Positions 1 to 8,527 of a stretch of 64,000 nt of DNA are shown here, piece by piece. A program made the translations under genes and the position numbers. Numbering within the stretch: the first letter of the stretch is position 1; each line of letters opens with the position of its first letter. This DNA is from DASXKD01 sp963703605. Lineage in GTDB: Bacteria; Actinomycetota; Actinomycetes; Streptosporangiales; Streptosporangiaceae. The stretch is taken from positions 62,001 through 126,000 of the forward strand of contig CAVPFC010000033.1 of the NCBI GenBank assembly GCA_963703605.1, given 5' to 3'. The notes under the pieces were generated by a model. The model searched no databases. It was not told the origin of the DNA and saw only the letters and a program-made list of their open reading frames with translations.

Positions 1-205
1 GGTTGCCCCCGGAGTGGGACGAAGCGTTGTAGTCGTGTGAGAACTGGTCGAACACGAACTGGATCGTGTCCGAGCCGACGCCGACGATGTCGGTCGGCTT
101 CGGGGTGGTCCCACTCGGGGGGTCGGCCAGTGCAGGCCCAGCCGCCATGGCCGCGATGGTCGCGGCCGCGGTTGCGGCGATGATCAGCTTACTGACTATT
201 CGCAA
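1..205 (-). CDS. Secreted protein, PstS-like substrate-binding type (3' part off window)
   Basis: Only the first 68 codons are in the window. The likely start is TTG at 203-205, because the GGGAGGA Shine-Dalgarno sequence sits 7 nt upstream and the frame is open to the edge. The product starts MRIVSKLIIAATAA, then has a hydrophobic Ala-rich signal peptide ending near AGPALA. The mature region reads PTDIVGVGSDTIQFVFDQF. I recall this as typical of actinobacterial secreted proteins with a periplasmic-binding-protein (phosphate-binding-like) fold. Signal peptide and start are seen directly; the family is from memory; the ligand is unknown. A TTG start is unusual but has the only good ribosome site. 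Confidence 0.6.
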   Translation of the reverse strand, partial: MRIVSKLIIAATAAATIAAMAAGPALADPPSGTTPKPTDIVGVGSDTIQFVFDQFSHDYNASSHSGGN

Positions 206-597
206 TTTCCCGTCCTCCCAGAGACGTCTAGGCGCGCAGCGCCCCCGGGTGTCCACCTTCGGCCATCCGTCGAGCCGCTGCGGCCCCAGTGTCTAACGGC
301 GGGATCGAGAGGCGAAGAGCCGCCAAAGAAACAGCGGGTGAACACTCTCCGTACACCCTCTTAGGCCACGCTAAGCGCTGACTCAATTGCAATATGTGAT
401 AGCAGCTATATGTCGACGCTAATCCGCAGGTCAGAGGGGTTCCTCAAGGGAGCCGTGGAGCGGGCGGTTATGCACTTGTGATCGACAAGAAATACCGCCG
501 TAACTCGGGGTTCCTGGCAATTACCGAACGTCACCACCGGGACTTGATGGCCGGTTTCCGTTCACCCGCCGGACACGTTGCCTGCGTGGCTGCCCTC
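206..597. other. Intergenic region between the PstS-like gene and the PIG-L gene
   Basis: No convincing gene is present. The stretch carries a leftward promoter-like pair for the secreted protein (see 358-386) and an untranslated leader of about 145 nt. It is visibly richer in A/T around 370-420 than the rest of the window. Short open frames here lack ribosome sites and normal codon bias. Confidence 0.5.
358..386 (-). promoter_or_regulatory. Putative promoter TTGAGT-N17-TAAGAG
   Basis: On the minus strand a TTGAGT hexamer (381-386) is followed after 17 nt by TAAGAG (358-363). It lies in the most A/T-rich part of the intergenic region and points to the secreted protein that starts at 205. Assignment is by motif only. 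Confidence 0.35.
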
Positions 598-1317
598 TCA
601 ACCGGTGTCGAGGACCTGGAAGGACTCGGCGAGGTGGCCCTCGGGCAGGCCGGCCTGCGCCGCCGCCCGGGACAGCCAGCCGCGCAGGAACTCCTCCAGG
701 TTGTCCATGTGCCCGGTCTGGCTCTCGTGCGCGCGCAGCGCCGCGACCTTGCGGTCGAACGTGCCGGTGATGTCCACGTAGTGGTTGGGGGCCGGGCCGC
801 CCTGCAACCACACCTCGCGGACCGCCCAGGCCTCCAGGCCCTCCTCGGTGCGCAGTTCAGGGAAGGCGAACGGGTTGCGCGCGTCGGGGTACACGGCGTC
901 CAGCGCGGCCGACCCCACCGCCCGGTGATCGGGGTGGCTGGGCGGCATCCGCGCGTAGTTGCGCTCCGGGGTCGGGCAGACCACCCGGTCCGGGCGAACC
1001 TGCCTGATCACCCGCGCCAGGTCGCGGCGCAGCGCGAGCGTGGCCTCCACCCGGCCGTCGGGGTACCCGAGGAACCGCAGGTCGTGCACGCCCACGCAGG
1101 CCGCGGCCGCGGTCTGCTCCTTGCGGCGCATCGGGGCGATCTCCGAGCGCGGCACCGACTCGTCGTACCCGCCCGCATCGCCGTCGGTCACGATGCAGTA
1201 GGCCACGCCGATCCCGGCGCCGGTCCAGGCCGCGACCGTGCCGGCCGAGCCGAAGTCGACGTCGTCGGGATGCGCGGCAATGACCAGGACCTGGTGGACG
1301 TCCGTATCGCTCAGCAC
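598..1317 (-). CDS. PIG-L (LmbE-like) family deacetylase
   Basis: Predicted zinc-dependent N-deacetylase of the PIG-L/LmbE superfamily, which removes acetyl groups from GlcNAc-containing substrates. In actinomycetes the family includes MshB and Mca of mycothiol metabolism. The signature AHPDD follows the first beta strand (VLVIAAHPDDVDFGSAG), and a second metal-site block reads SHPDHRAVG near residue 120. The 239-residue length fits the family. I chose GTG at 1315-1317 because a TAGGAT hexamer lies 7 nt upstream, giving a leaderless mRNA; a further 13 codons upstream are open but poorly supported. No mycothiol gene is adjacent, so the substrate cannot be told. Confidence 0.8.
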   Translation of the reverse strand: MLSDTDVHQVLVIAAHPDDVDFGSAGTVAAWTGAGIGVAYCIVTDGDAGGYDESVPRSEIAPMRRKEQTAAAACVGVHDLRFLGYPDGRVEATLALRRDLARVIRQVRPDRVVCPTPERNYARMPPSHPDHRAVGSAALDAVYPDARNPFAFPELRTEEGLEAWAVREVWLQGGPAPNHYVDITGTFDRKVAALRAHESQTGHMDNLEEFLRGWLSRAAAQAGLPEGHLAESFQVLDTG

Positions 1318-1324
1318 GCTGCCG

Positions 1325-1330
1325 ATCCTA
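1325..1330 (-). promoter_or_regulatory. -10 hexamer TAGGAT, leaderless start of the PIG-L gene
   Basis: TAGGAT ends 7 nt before the GTG at 1317. The same TANNNT-N6-8-start layout recurs at many other genes in this window. No clear -35 is visible. Confidence 0.5.
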
Positions 1331-1370
1331 CGGATCCACGCAGCGCTCCCAAGCAACGGACCTCAGCCCG

Positions 1371-1546
1371 CACGCCGCAGGCGCCGGGCCGAACGCCGCA
1401 TCGCTCCGCGCTGCGGCTTCCCGGCGCCGAGACTCTGCTGGTTCCGGGGGCAAGCCCCCGGACCCCCGTGCCTCCCGCACCGCCGTTTGGCGCGCCTCCG
1501 GCACGACCAAGCGAGGCCCCAGGCCGAGCGCCCGCGAGGGAGGCAG
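1371..1546. repeat. Intergenic repeat, copy A
   Basis: Shares with 58565-58677 a left block (CACGCCGCAG, CGCCGGGCC, AACGCCGCAT), a middle block (TGCGG..TCCCGGCG.CGAG) and a right end GCGCCCGCGAGGGAGGCAG (1528-1546). Copy A is longer because a GC palindrome, CCGGGGGC-AA-GCCCCCGG (1444-1461), and flanks are inserted. It fills the gap between two leftward genes and ends just outside the aldehyde dehydrogenase stop codon. Confidence 0.6.
1444..1461. repeat. GC palindrome followed by ACCCCCG
   Basis: Perfect 8-bp arms CCGGGGGC / GCCCCCGG with an AA loop. Close relatives occur at 32443-32458 and, inside a coding region, at 41209-41227. All three are followed by a short C-rich tail. There is no T run, so it is not an ordinary intrinsic terminator. 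Confidence 0.55.
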
Positions 1547-1550
1547 CAGG

Positions 1551-2978
1551 CTAGTCCAGGGCGGACATCACGTGCTTGATGCGGGTGTAGTCCTCGAACC
1601 CGTACATCGACAGGTCCTTGCCGTAGCCCGAGTGCTTGAAGCCGCCGTGCGGCATCTCGGCCACCAGCGGGATGTGGGTGTTGATCCACACGCAGCCGAA
1701 GTCGAGGCGGCGGGCCATCCGCATGGCACGGCCGTGATCGCGGGTCCAGACCGACGACGCCAGCCCGTACTTGGTGCCGTTCGCCCAGGCCAGCGCCTCG
1801 TCCTCGTCGCTGAACTGCTGCACGGTGATGACCGGGCCGAACACCTCGTCCTGGATGATCTCGTCGTCCTGGCGGAGCCCATCGACGACGCTGGCCTCGA
1901 AGAAGAAGCCCCGTGCCCCGGTGCGGTGGCCACCAGCCAGCACCTTCGCGTTGTCCGGCAGCCGCTCCAGGAACCCGGACACCCGCTCCAGCTGGGCCGG
2001 GTTGTTCAGCGGGCCGAAGTCCGCGTCCGCCACGTCCGGGCCGCCCACGGTCTGGCCGCGCGCCTGCTCGGCGAGCGCCTCCGCCAGCTCGTCGTGGATG
2101 CCGGGGGCGGCCAGTACCCGGGTCGCCGCGGTGCAGTCCTGTCCCGCGTTGAAGTACCCGGCGACCGCGATCGCCTCCGCCGTCTTGGCCACGTCCGCGT
2201 CGTCGAACACGATCACCGGCGCCTTGCCGCCTAGTTCCAGGTGCACCCGCTTGAGGTCGTCCGCCGCGGCCGCCGCGACCTGTTTGCCCGCGCGCACGCT
2301 GCCGGTGATCGACACCATCTGCGGGACCGGGTGGGCGACCAGGGCACGCCCGGTGTCCCGGTCACCCGTGACCACGTTGAACACGCCCGGCGGGAGGAAC
2401 TCGCTCATCGTCTCGGCCATCAGCAGCGTGCTGGCCGGGGTGGTGTCGGACGGCTTGAGCACCATGGTGTTGCCCGCGGCCAGGGCCGGCGCCCACTTCC
2501 ACACCGCCATCATCATCGGGTAGTTCCACGGCGTCACCGCCGCGCACACGCCGATCGGCTCGCGCCGGATCATCGAGGTGAACCCGGTCATGTACTCGCC
2601 CGCGGACCGGCCCTCCAGCATGCGGGCCGCCCCGGCGAAGAACCGGATCTGGTCCACCATCGGCGGGATTTCCTCCGACAGGGTGAGCGCGATGGGCTTG
2701 CCGGTGTTCTGGGATTCGACCTTGACAAACTCGTCGGCCCGGGCCTCGATCGTGTCGGCGATCTTGAGTAGGGCGAGGCTGCGCTCGGCCGGGGTGGTGT
2801 CCCGCCACACCTCGAACGCGGCCGCGGCGGATGACACCGCGGCGTCCACCTCGGCCTCGCCGGAGATCGGCGCCGTGGCGAACACTTCGCCGGTACTGGG
2901 GTCGATCAGCTCGGAGCGCTTGTCGAAAGAAATGTCGGTGTCATGGCCACCGATGAAGTTGAAGAGATCGTTCTTCAC
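1551..2978 (-). CDS. NAD-dependent aldehyde dehydrogenase, gamma-aminobutyraldehyde type
   Basis: A 475-residue ALDH of normal length. TPWNYP (substrate/cofactor cleft), LELGGKAP (general-base Glu) and FNAGQDC (catalytic Cys) are all present. The C-terminal block YGKDLSMYGFEDYT with KHVM resembles gamma-aminobutyraldehyde dehydrogenases of putrescine breakdown, which make 4-aminobutyrate. The start is GTG at 2976-2978, just behind GGAGG; upstream in-frame sequence lies in the neighbouring gene. It follows a saccharopine-dehydrogenase-like gene after 26 nt, probably as one operon, and a permease is divergent. This fits polyamine or lysine catabolism, but the substrate is inferred. Confidence 0.82.
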   Translation of the reverse strand: MKNDLFNFIGGHDTDISFDKRSELIDPSTGEVFATAPISGEAEVDAAVSSAAAAFEVWRDTTPAERSLALLKIADTIEARADEFVKVESQNTGKPIALTLSEEIPPMVDQIRFFAGAARMLEGRSAGEYMTGFTSMIRREPIGVCAAVTPWNYPMMMAVWKWAPALAAGNTMVLKPSDTTPASTLLMAETMSEFLPPGVFNVVTGDRDTGRALVAHPVPQMVSITGSVRAGKQVAAAAADDLKRVHLELGGKAPVIVFDDADVAKTAEAIAVAGYFNAGQDCTAATRVLAAPGIHDELAEALAEQARGQTVGGPDVADADFGPLNNPAQLERVSGFLERLPDNAKVLAGGHRTGARGFFFEASVVDGLRQDDEIIQDEVFGPVITVQQFSDEDEALAWANGTKYGLASSVWTRDHGRAMRMARRLDFGCVWINTHIPLVAEMPHGGFKHSGYGKDLSMYGFEDYTRIKHVMSALD

Positions 2979-3004
2979 GACGCCTCCGTTGAGATTGAAG
3001 TTTC

Positions 3005-4216
3005 TTACTGGCCTGCGGGGGTGCGTTCCTCGCACGCCCACGGGGACCCATAGCTGGTCAGCAGGTCGAGGAACGGGCGGGGCGGCAGCGCCTCGGGCCC
3101 GAGCACGCCGGTGCCCGACCACGCTCCGGAGTCGATCAGCTCCAGCGCGACGACCGGGTTGACCGCCGTCTGCCACACCACCGCCTGGGACCCGTACTCG
3201 GCCATCGACCAGGCATTGTCCACCACGTGATGCAGGTAAACCTCGCGGGGCTGGCCGCCCCGGCCGGTGCCGGTCACCCAGGTGCCCGCGCAGGTGAGGC
3301 CCGTCATCTTGTCGCCGAGCGTGGCCGGGTCGGGGAGGCAGGCCGCGACGACGTCCCGCGGCGACACGCTCGCGCCGCCGACGCTGACCGGGCTGGTACG
3401 GTCCAGGCCGAGTTTGTGCAGGGTCTCCAGCACGCCGATGAACTCCGCGCCGAGGCCGTACTTGAACGTGACCCGGTTCGCCTCGACCCATCGGGGGATC
3501 AGCAGCACCTCTTCGTGCTCAACGTTCACGCACTCCACCGGCCCGATCCCGGCCGGGAACGCGAACGTCTCCGGCTCGCTGAACGGCGGCGTGGTGAACC
3601 AGCCCCGGCCGCGCTCCCAGATGACCGGCGGGTTCAGGCACTCCTCGATCGTGGTCCAGATCGAGAAGGTGGGCGCGAAATCGTAGCCAGCGACCACCAG
3701 ATTCGCACCGTCCCGCACACCGATCTCGTCGATCTCACCGAACAGTTCGTCGGCCGCGTAGCGCGCGAACACGTCGGAAAGGCCGGGCTCGACCCCGATG
3801 CCGGCCAGCGCGAGCCGCCCGGACTCTTCCCACTGGCGGGCCATCGCGAACTGCTCGTCGCCCAGCTTGACCCCGGTCTTGGCGTAGGGCTCGCCGGGGT
3901 CCGCATGCGACAGCGACATCGCCATGTCCAGGTAGTGCACGCGGGCCGCCAGCGCGGCCCGGAACAGCGGCATAACGAATCGGGGGTCTGTGGCGTTCAT
4001 CAATACGTGACAGGAGTGCTCCGCCAGCAGCGCGGCGGTGGCCTGCTCGTCGCGCGCGTCAAGCCGCACGGCCAGGTAACCGTCCTTGGCCGCCGCCGCG
4101 CGCTGCGCGCGGGCCAGGTCGTAGTCGGCGACGACCAGCTCCGCGAACGGGCGGCGGGCCGCGATCCGGGCGAAGGCCGTGCCCACCCCGCCGGCCCCGA
4201 CAAGGAGTATGCGCAT
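3005..4216 (-). CDS. Saccharopine dehydrogenase-like oxidoreductase
   Basis: A 403-residue protein starting MRILLVGAGGVGTAFARIAARR, an N-terminal Rossmann NAD(P) site. It then shows family features such as HYLDMAMS and GVEPGLSDVFARYAADEL. The family covers saccharopine, carboxynorspermidine and homospermidine-type dehydrogenases that form or split secondary amines from an amino acid and an aldehyde. Its place upstream of a gamma-aminobutyraldehyde-type dehydrogenase and opposite a permease suggests amine or lysine metabolism. ATG at 4214-4216 is chosen because TAAGAT sits 7 nt upstream and there is no Shine-Dalgarno sequence. The exact reaction is not decided by sequence. Confidence 0.75.
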   Translation of the reverse strand: MRILLVGAGGVGTAFARIAARRPFAELVVADYDLARAQRAAAAKDGYLAVRLDARDEQATAALLAEHSCHVLMNATDPRFVMPLFRAALAARVHYLDMAMSLSHADPGEPYAKTGVKLGDEQFAMARQWEESGRLALAGIGVEPGLSDVFARYAADELFGEIDEIGVRDGANLVVAGYDFAPTFSIWTTIEECLNPPVIWERGRGWFTTPPFSEPETFAFPAGIGPVECVNVEHEEVLLIPRWVEANRVTFKYGLGAEFIGVLETLHKLGLDRTSPVSVGGASVSPRDVVAACLPDPATLGDKMTGLTCAGTWVTGTGRGGQPREVYLHHVVDNAWSMAEYGSQAVVWQTAVNPVVALELIDSGAWSGTGVLGPEALPPRPFLDLLTSYGSPWACEERTPAGQ

Positions 4217-4223
4217 AGCGGTG

Positions 4224-4229
4224 ATCTTA
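4224..4229 (-). promoter_or_regulatory. -10 hexamer TAAGAT, leaderless start at 4216
   Basis: TAAGAT ends exactly 7 nt before the ATG of the saccharopine-dehydrogenase-like gene, so transcription should begin at or next to the start codon. Confidence 0.5.
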
Positions 4230-4274
4230 GCCCTTGGCGCACGTCGGACCAACGGGACCAGTCATTTTTTGTAT

Positions 4275-4286
4275 CCGTTACAACGG
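4275..4286. promoter_or_regulatory. Palindrome CCGTTACAACGG, possible operator
   Basis: Perfect inverted repeat CCGTT-AC-AACGG between two divergent transcription units. It lies about 45 nt upstream of the leftward -10 and 7 nt before the rightward -35-like hexamer. A regulator bound here could control both the catabolic pair and the permease. The core GTTACAAC recurs in a second palindrome at 53982-53993. Confidence 0.4.
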
Positions 4287-4292
4287 AAATCG

Positions 4293-4321
4293 TTGCCATA
4301 GGGCGGTATACATGCTAGAAC
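4293..4321 (+). promoter_or_regulatory. Putative promoter TTGCCA-N17-TAGAAC for the permease
   Basis: TTGCCA (4293-4298) and TAGAAC (4316-4321) are 17 nt apart. Transcription from here would give a leader of about 145 nt with several GC-rich inverted repeats before the permease start. I could not match the leader to a known riboswitch. Confidence 0.35.
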
Positions 4322-4472
4322 CGTGCCACAAGAAGTCGAATCGCGTGGCTCCCAGCCTGCTGAGCCAGCGCTTTCGCTGTGGTGGTCCCAGCGCCGGTGC
4401 TGGCAGCGGCACAATCGAGCCAGACGATGATCGCCAGCGCCGCTGGCACAGGAATTGTGGGGTGGCGAATCC

Positions 4473-6086
4473 ATGAGTGTTGCCGATCGGACCGCTGAGC
4501 CTGCCGAGCAGCCGATCGATAAGGGCCTGAAGTCGGGCGCACTGGGGCTGGTCTCCAGCACGGTGATCGCGACCGCGTCCGTCGCGCCGGCTTACAGCAT
4601 CGCGGCCACGCTGGTGTTCGTGGTGCTAGCGGTAGGGTTCCAGGCGCCGATCATCGCTGTGCTCGCGTTCGTGCCGATGCTGCTGACTTCGATCGGCTAC
4701 AGCGAGATGAACAAGGCCGACCCAGACTGCGGCACCACGTTCACGTGGGCGACCCGGGCGTTCGGCCCGAAGACCGGCTGGGCGGGCGGCTGGGGGATCG
4801 TGGCCGCCGACGTGATCGTGATGGCCAGCCTGGCCCAGGTCGCTAGCCAGTACGTGTTCCTGGAGTTCGGTGCCAAGGGAATCGGCGCCGACCCGACGAG
4901 CGGCTGGGTGCTGCTTGGCGGCATCATCTGGATCGTCTTGATGACCGCCATTTGCTACGTCGGCATCGAGGTGTCGGCGAACTTCCAGAAGATCCTGCTC
5001 TCGATCGAGCTGGTCATGCTGACGGTGCTCTCGGTGACCGCGCTGGTGAAGGTGGGAAACGGTTCCGCGCCGGCCGGCCACCTGACGCCGCACTGGTCGT
5101 GGCTCAACCCGTTCCACGTCCCCACGTTCAGCGCGTTCGTCAGCGGGGTCATCCTGATGGTGTTCATCTACTGGGGCTGGGACACCGCCGTGTCCGTGAA
5201 CGAGGAGACAAAGGACCGCAACCGGATCCCGGGGCTGGCCGCGATCATCTCCACGTTCATCCTGCTGGTCATCTACTTCCTGGTGATCTTGTCCATGCAG
5301 GCGTTCGCCGGGGTCGGGACGAAGGGCACCGGTCTTGGCAACCTCGCCAACGCAGGTGACGTGCTGTCGATCCAGTCGAACGCGGTCTTCGGCACGACGG
5401 GGATAGGGCCGACCTTTTACCACCTGCTGCTGCTGATGGTGCTGTCTTCGGCGGCGGCGTCGACGCAGACCACGATCCTGCCGACCGCCCGGACCACGCT
5501 GTCGATGGCGGCGTACGGGGCTTTCCCCAAGTCGTTCGCGAAGATCCATCCGCGGTTCCTGACGCCGAGTGTGTCCACCGTCGTGATGGGCGTGGTGTCG
5601 ATCGGGTTCTATGTGTCGGTCAACTACGTGTCGAACGCCACCGGCGTATTCGGCGACGCGGTCACGTCGCTCGGCTTGTACATCGCGTTCTACTACGGCC
5701 TGACCGGGTTCGCCTGTTTCTGGTACTACCGGAAGACGCTGACCAGCAGCGCCCGCCACCTGTGGATGCGGGGCATCCTGCCGCTGACCGGCGCGCTCAT
5801 CTTGTGGTTCCTTGGCGGGTGGAGCGCGTGGCTGGACTACGACGTGGCCACGGCAAACGACTACACCATGTGGACCGTGCCGTTCATCCACTGGCAGATC
5901 GGCGGCGCCTTCGTGATCGCGGCCGCCGCCGCGATCGTCGGGGTGATCTTCTTCATCTACAACCGGATCGCCAACCCGGCCTTCTTCAAGGGGCAGACCC
6001 TGACCCGGGCCACGCCCACCCTGGTGCCCGATCCGGACGTGGCCGGTGCCCGCCCACCTGGGCCGGTCCCCGGCCAGTCCGCCTGA
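4473..6086 (+). CDS. APC-family amino acid/polyamine permease
   Basis: A 537-residue integral membrane protein of the amino acid-polyamine-organocation superfamily. After a short polar N-terminus it opens with GLVSSTVIATASVAPAYSIAATL, matching the conserved first helix. Hydrophobic spans continue to about residue 500, enough for 12 or more helices, and the tail is Pro-rich. ATG at 4473 is preferred over an upstream in-frame ATG at 4455 because GTGGGGTGG precedes it. It is divergent from the amine-oxidation pair, so I infer uptake of an amino acid or polyamine for that pathway. A strong hairpin terminator follows at 6108-6136. Confidence 0.82.
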   Translation: MSVADRTAEPAEQPIDKGLKSGALGLVSSTVIATASVAPAYSIAATLVFVVLAVGFQAPIIAVLAFVPMLLTSIGYSEMNKADPDCGTTFTWATRAFGPKTGWAGGWGIVAADVIVMASLAQVASQYVFLEFGAKGIGADPTSGWVLLGGIIWIVLMTAICYVGIEVSANFQKILLSIELVMLTVLSVTALVKVGNGSAPAGHLTPHWSWLNPFHVPTFSAFVSGVILMVFIYWGWDTAVSVNEETKDRNRIPGLAAIISTFILLVIYFLVILSMQAFAGVGTKGTGLGNLANAGDVLSIQSNAVFGTTGIGPTFYHLLLLMVLSSAAASTQTTILPTARTTLSMAAYGAFPKSFAKIHPRFLTPSVSTVVMGVVSIGFYVSVNYVSNATGVFGDAVTSLGLYIAFYYGLTGFACFWYYRKTLTSSARHLWMRGILPLTGALILWFLGGWSAWLDYDVATANDYTMWTVPFIHWQIGGAFVIAAAAAIVGVIFFIYNRIANPAFFKGQTLTRATPTLVPDPDVAGARPPGPVPGQSA

Positions 6087-6107
6087 GACCCGACGGAGGG
6101 ACCGCCC

Positions 6108-6136
6108 GAGTCCGCCTGGAAACCCCAGGCGGACTC
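6108..6136 (+). terminator. Hairpin terminator after the permease gene
   Basis: Perfect 12-bp stem GAGTCCGCCTGG / CCAGGCGGACTC with a 5-nt AAACC loop, 21 nt after the permease stop codon. It lacks a T run, as is common in high-GC actinomycetes. Confidence 0.7.
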
Positions 6137-6171
6137 GCGGCCGCTAGCCCCCAGGCGTCGGCGCAACGACC

Positions 6172-6177
6172 TAATCT
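6172..6177 (+). promoter_or_regulatory. -10 hexamer TAATCT, leaderless start of pcrA
   Basis: TAATCT ends 6 nt before the GTG at 6184 and lies just downstream of the preceding terminator. Confidence 0.5.
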
Positions 6178-6183
6178 TGGGAC

Positions 6184-8454
6184 GTGACCGTCACCGCCGT
6201 CGATGCCCTCCTCGATGACCTGAATCCCCAGCAGCGGGCCGCCGTCGTGCACGAAGGCAGCCCGCTGCTCATCGTGGCCGGGGCCGGATCCGGCAAGACC
6301 AGGGTGCTCACCCGCCGGATGGCCTACCTGCTCGCCGAGCGGGAGGTCAGGCCGGGCGAGATCCTGGCGATCACGTTCACCAACAAGGCCGCGGGCGAGA
6401 TGGCGGCCCGGGCCGCCGCGCTGACCGGGGCGCGGGCCCGGGGCATGTGGGTCATGACCTTCCACTCCGCGTGCGTGCGGTTCCTGCGCCGGGAGGCGAC
6501 CAGGTTCGGCTATCCGTCCTCGTTCTCCATCTACGACCAGGCCGACTCGGAACGGCTGATGGCCCTTGCCGTCCGCGAACTGGACCTCGACGCCAAGCAC
6601 CATCCGCCGCGGGGCATGCTGGCCCAGGTCTCGAACCTCAAGAACGAGCTCATCGACCACGAGACGTTCGCCGCTCAGGCGGAGACCTACCGCGAGCGGG
6701 CGCTGGCCGAGGCCTACGGCGAGTACCAGCGCCGGCTCGTGGCGGCGGGCGCCATGGACTTCGACGACCTCATCATGAACACGGTCTTCCTGCTCCAGGC
6801 CTTCCCGGAGGTGGCGCGGGCCTGGCGGGAGCGGTTCCGGCATGTGCTGGTTGACGAGTACCAGGACACCAACCACGCACAGTACGTGCTGGTCAGGGAG
6901 CTGGTCACGGCCGACGGTGAGCTGCCGCCTTCGGAACTCGCCGTGGTGGGCGACGCGGACCAGTCCATCTACGCGTTCCGCGGCGCCACGATCCGCAACA
7001 TCGAGGAGTTCACCCGCGACTTCCCCGGTGCCACCGTGATCATGCTCGAGCAGAACTACCGCTCCACGCAGAACATCCTGGCCGCCGCCAACGCGGTGGT
7101 GTCCAGGAACGGCGGCCGGACGCCCAAGCGGCTGTGGTCCGACGCCGGCGACGGCCCGCCGATCGTCGGCTACGTCGCCGACAGCGAGCACGACGAGGCC
7201 GCGTTCGTGGCCGAAGAGGTGGACCGGCTCACCGACGAGAAGGAGGCCACCCCGGGCCAGGTCGCGGTGTTCTACCGCACCAACGCCCAGTCGCGGGTCT
7301 TTGAAGAGGTGTTCATCCGGGCCGGGCTCCCCTACAAGGTGGTCGGCGGGGTCCGCTTCTACGAGCGCCGCGAGGTCCGCGACCTGCTCGCCTACCTGCG
7401 GCTGATCGCCAACCCCGGGGACGAGGTGTCGCTGCGGCGGATCCTGAACGTGCCGCGGCGGGGGATCGGCGACCGGGCGGAGGCGTGCATAGCCGCGCTC
7501 GCCCAGCGGGACAAGCAGTCGTTCGCCGCCGCCCTGGCCCACCCCGACGACGCGCCGGGGATCGCGGCCAGGTCGGCCCGGGCCATCGAGTCCTTCAACG
7601 ACCTCATCAACGGCCTGCGGGCCGGCGACGAGGCCGGCCTGCCGGTGGCCGAGCTGGCCGAGGCCGTGCTTGACCGCTCCGGGTACCTGGCTGAGCTCCA
7701 GGCATCCGAGGACCTCCAGGACGCAAGCCGCATCGAGAACCTGAACGAGCTGATCTCCGTGGCCCGGGAGTTCGACGCGACCGGCGGCGCCGCGGGCCGG
7801 CGTGACCCAGACGGCGACGACGGTGCACCGCCCGAGGGCTCCCTCGCGGACTTCCTCGAGCAGGTGTCCCTGGTCGCCGACGCCGACCAGGTCCCCGAGG
7901 GCGAGGACCACGGCGGCGTGGTGACGCTGATGACCCTGCACACCGCCAAGGGCCTGGAGTTCCCCGTGGTGTTCCTCACCGGCCTGGAGGAGAACGTCTT
8001 CCCGCATCAGCGTTCGGTCGGCGACGACAAGGAACTCGAGGAGGAGCGGCGGCTGGCGTACGTCGGGATCACCCGCGCCGAGCACCGGCTCTACCTCACC
8101 CGGGCGCTGGCCCGGACCTGGTGGGGCAGGCCGGAGTACCACGCGCAGTCCAGGTTCCTGAGCGAGATCCCGGCCTCGCTGATCGAGTGGCGCCGGGACC
8201 AGGCCGCGGCGGCGTCCGCGGTGGCTCCCGCCTCGCAACGGCTGGCCCAGCGGCCCGGCATTCGCTCGCCGGGCAACCGGCGGGTGCCCTCGCTGTCCCC
8301 GGGGGACAAGGTGACCCACGACACCTACGGCCTCGGCACGGTGGTGTCCGTGCAGGGCTCCGCCGACGACCCCGAGGCGAAGATCGACTTCGGCGGCGAG
8401 TACGGCATCAAGCACCTGGTCCTGCGCTACGCGCCCATTGAGAAGCTTTGGTAA
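6184..8454 (+). CDS. pcrA: ATP-dependent DNA helicase PcrA/UvrD type
   Basis: A 756-residue superfamily 1A 3'-to-5' DNA helicase for repair and clearing of protein-DNA roadblocks. Motifs appear in order: Q-motif LNPQQRAAV, Walker A AGAGSGKT near residue 33, motif Ia AITFTNKAAGEM, Walker B VDEYQDTN near residue 223, motif III GDADQSIYAFRGA, motif IV QNYRST, motif V TLHTAKGLEFP and motif VI AYVGITRAEHRLY. The C-terminus (THDTYGLGTVVSV to PIEKLW) matches the PcrA tudor-like end that contacts RNA polymerase in characterised members. GTG at 6184 is the likely leaderless start. Confidence 0.95.
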   Translation: MTVTAVDALLDDLNPQQRAAVVHEGSPLLIVAGAGSGKTRVLTRRMAYLLAEREVRPGEILAITFTNKAAGEMAARAAALTGARARGMWVMTFHSACVRFLRREATRFGYPSSFSIYDQADSERLMALAVRELDLDAKHHPPRGMLAQVSNLKNELIDHETFAAQAETYRERALAEAYGEYQRRLVAAGAMDFDDLIMNTVFLLQAFPEVARAWRERFRHVLVDEYQDTNHAQYVLVRELVTADGELPPSELAVVGDADQSIYAFRGATIRNIEEFTRDFPGATVIMLEQNYRSTQNILAAANAVVSRNGGRTPKRLWSDAGDGPPIVGYVADSEHDEAAFVAEEVDRLTDEKEATPGQVAVFYRTNAQSRVFEEVFIRAGLPYKVVGGVRFYERREVRDLLAYLRLIANPGDEVSLRRILNVPRRGIGDRAEACIAALAQRDKQSFAAALAHPDDAPGIAARSARAIESFNDLINGLRAGDEAGLPVAELAEAVLDRSGYLAELQASEDLQDASRIENLNELISVAREFDATGGAAGRRDPDGDDGAPPEGSLADFLEQVSLVADADQVPEGEDHGGVVTLMTLHTAKGLEFPVVFLTGLEENVFPHQRSVGDDKELEEERRLAYVGITRAEHRLYLTRALARTWWGRPEYHAQSRFLSEIPASLIEWRRDQAAAASAVAPASQRLAQRPGIRSPGNRRVPSLSPGDKVTHDTYGLGTVVSVQGSADDPEAKIDFGGEYGIKHLVLRYAPIEKLW

Positions 8455-8527
8455 GGGCGACGGGAACGCGCTCCGTAGCATGGGTATGTTGCGTCATCCA
8501 GTCACCGCAGCGCCGCGGGAGGCAGGC

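Noticed and set aside
325..343. PHO-box-like direct repeat GTTCACCC and GTTTCTTT with 11-bp spacing
   Set aside because: Only one unit matches the known box and it would lie downstream of the best promoter, a poor place for an activator site.
5986..8481. 831-codon open frame opposite pcrA
   Set aside because: Arg/Gly/Val/His-rich product with no recognisable family; it mirrors the third-position G/C bias of pcrA, which has all helicase motifs.
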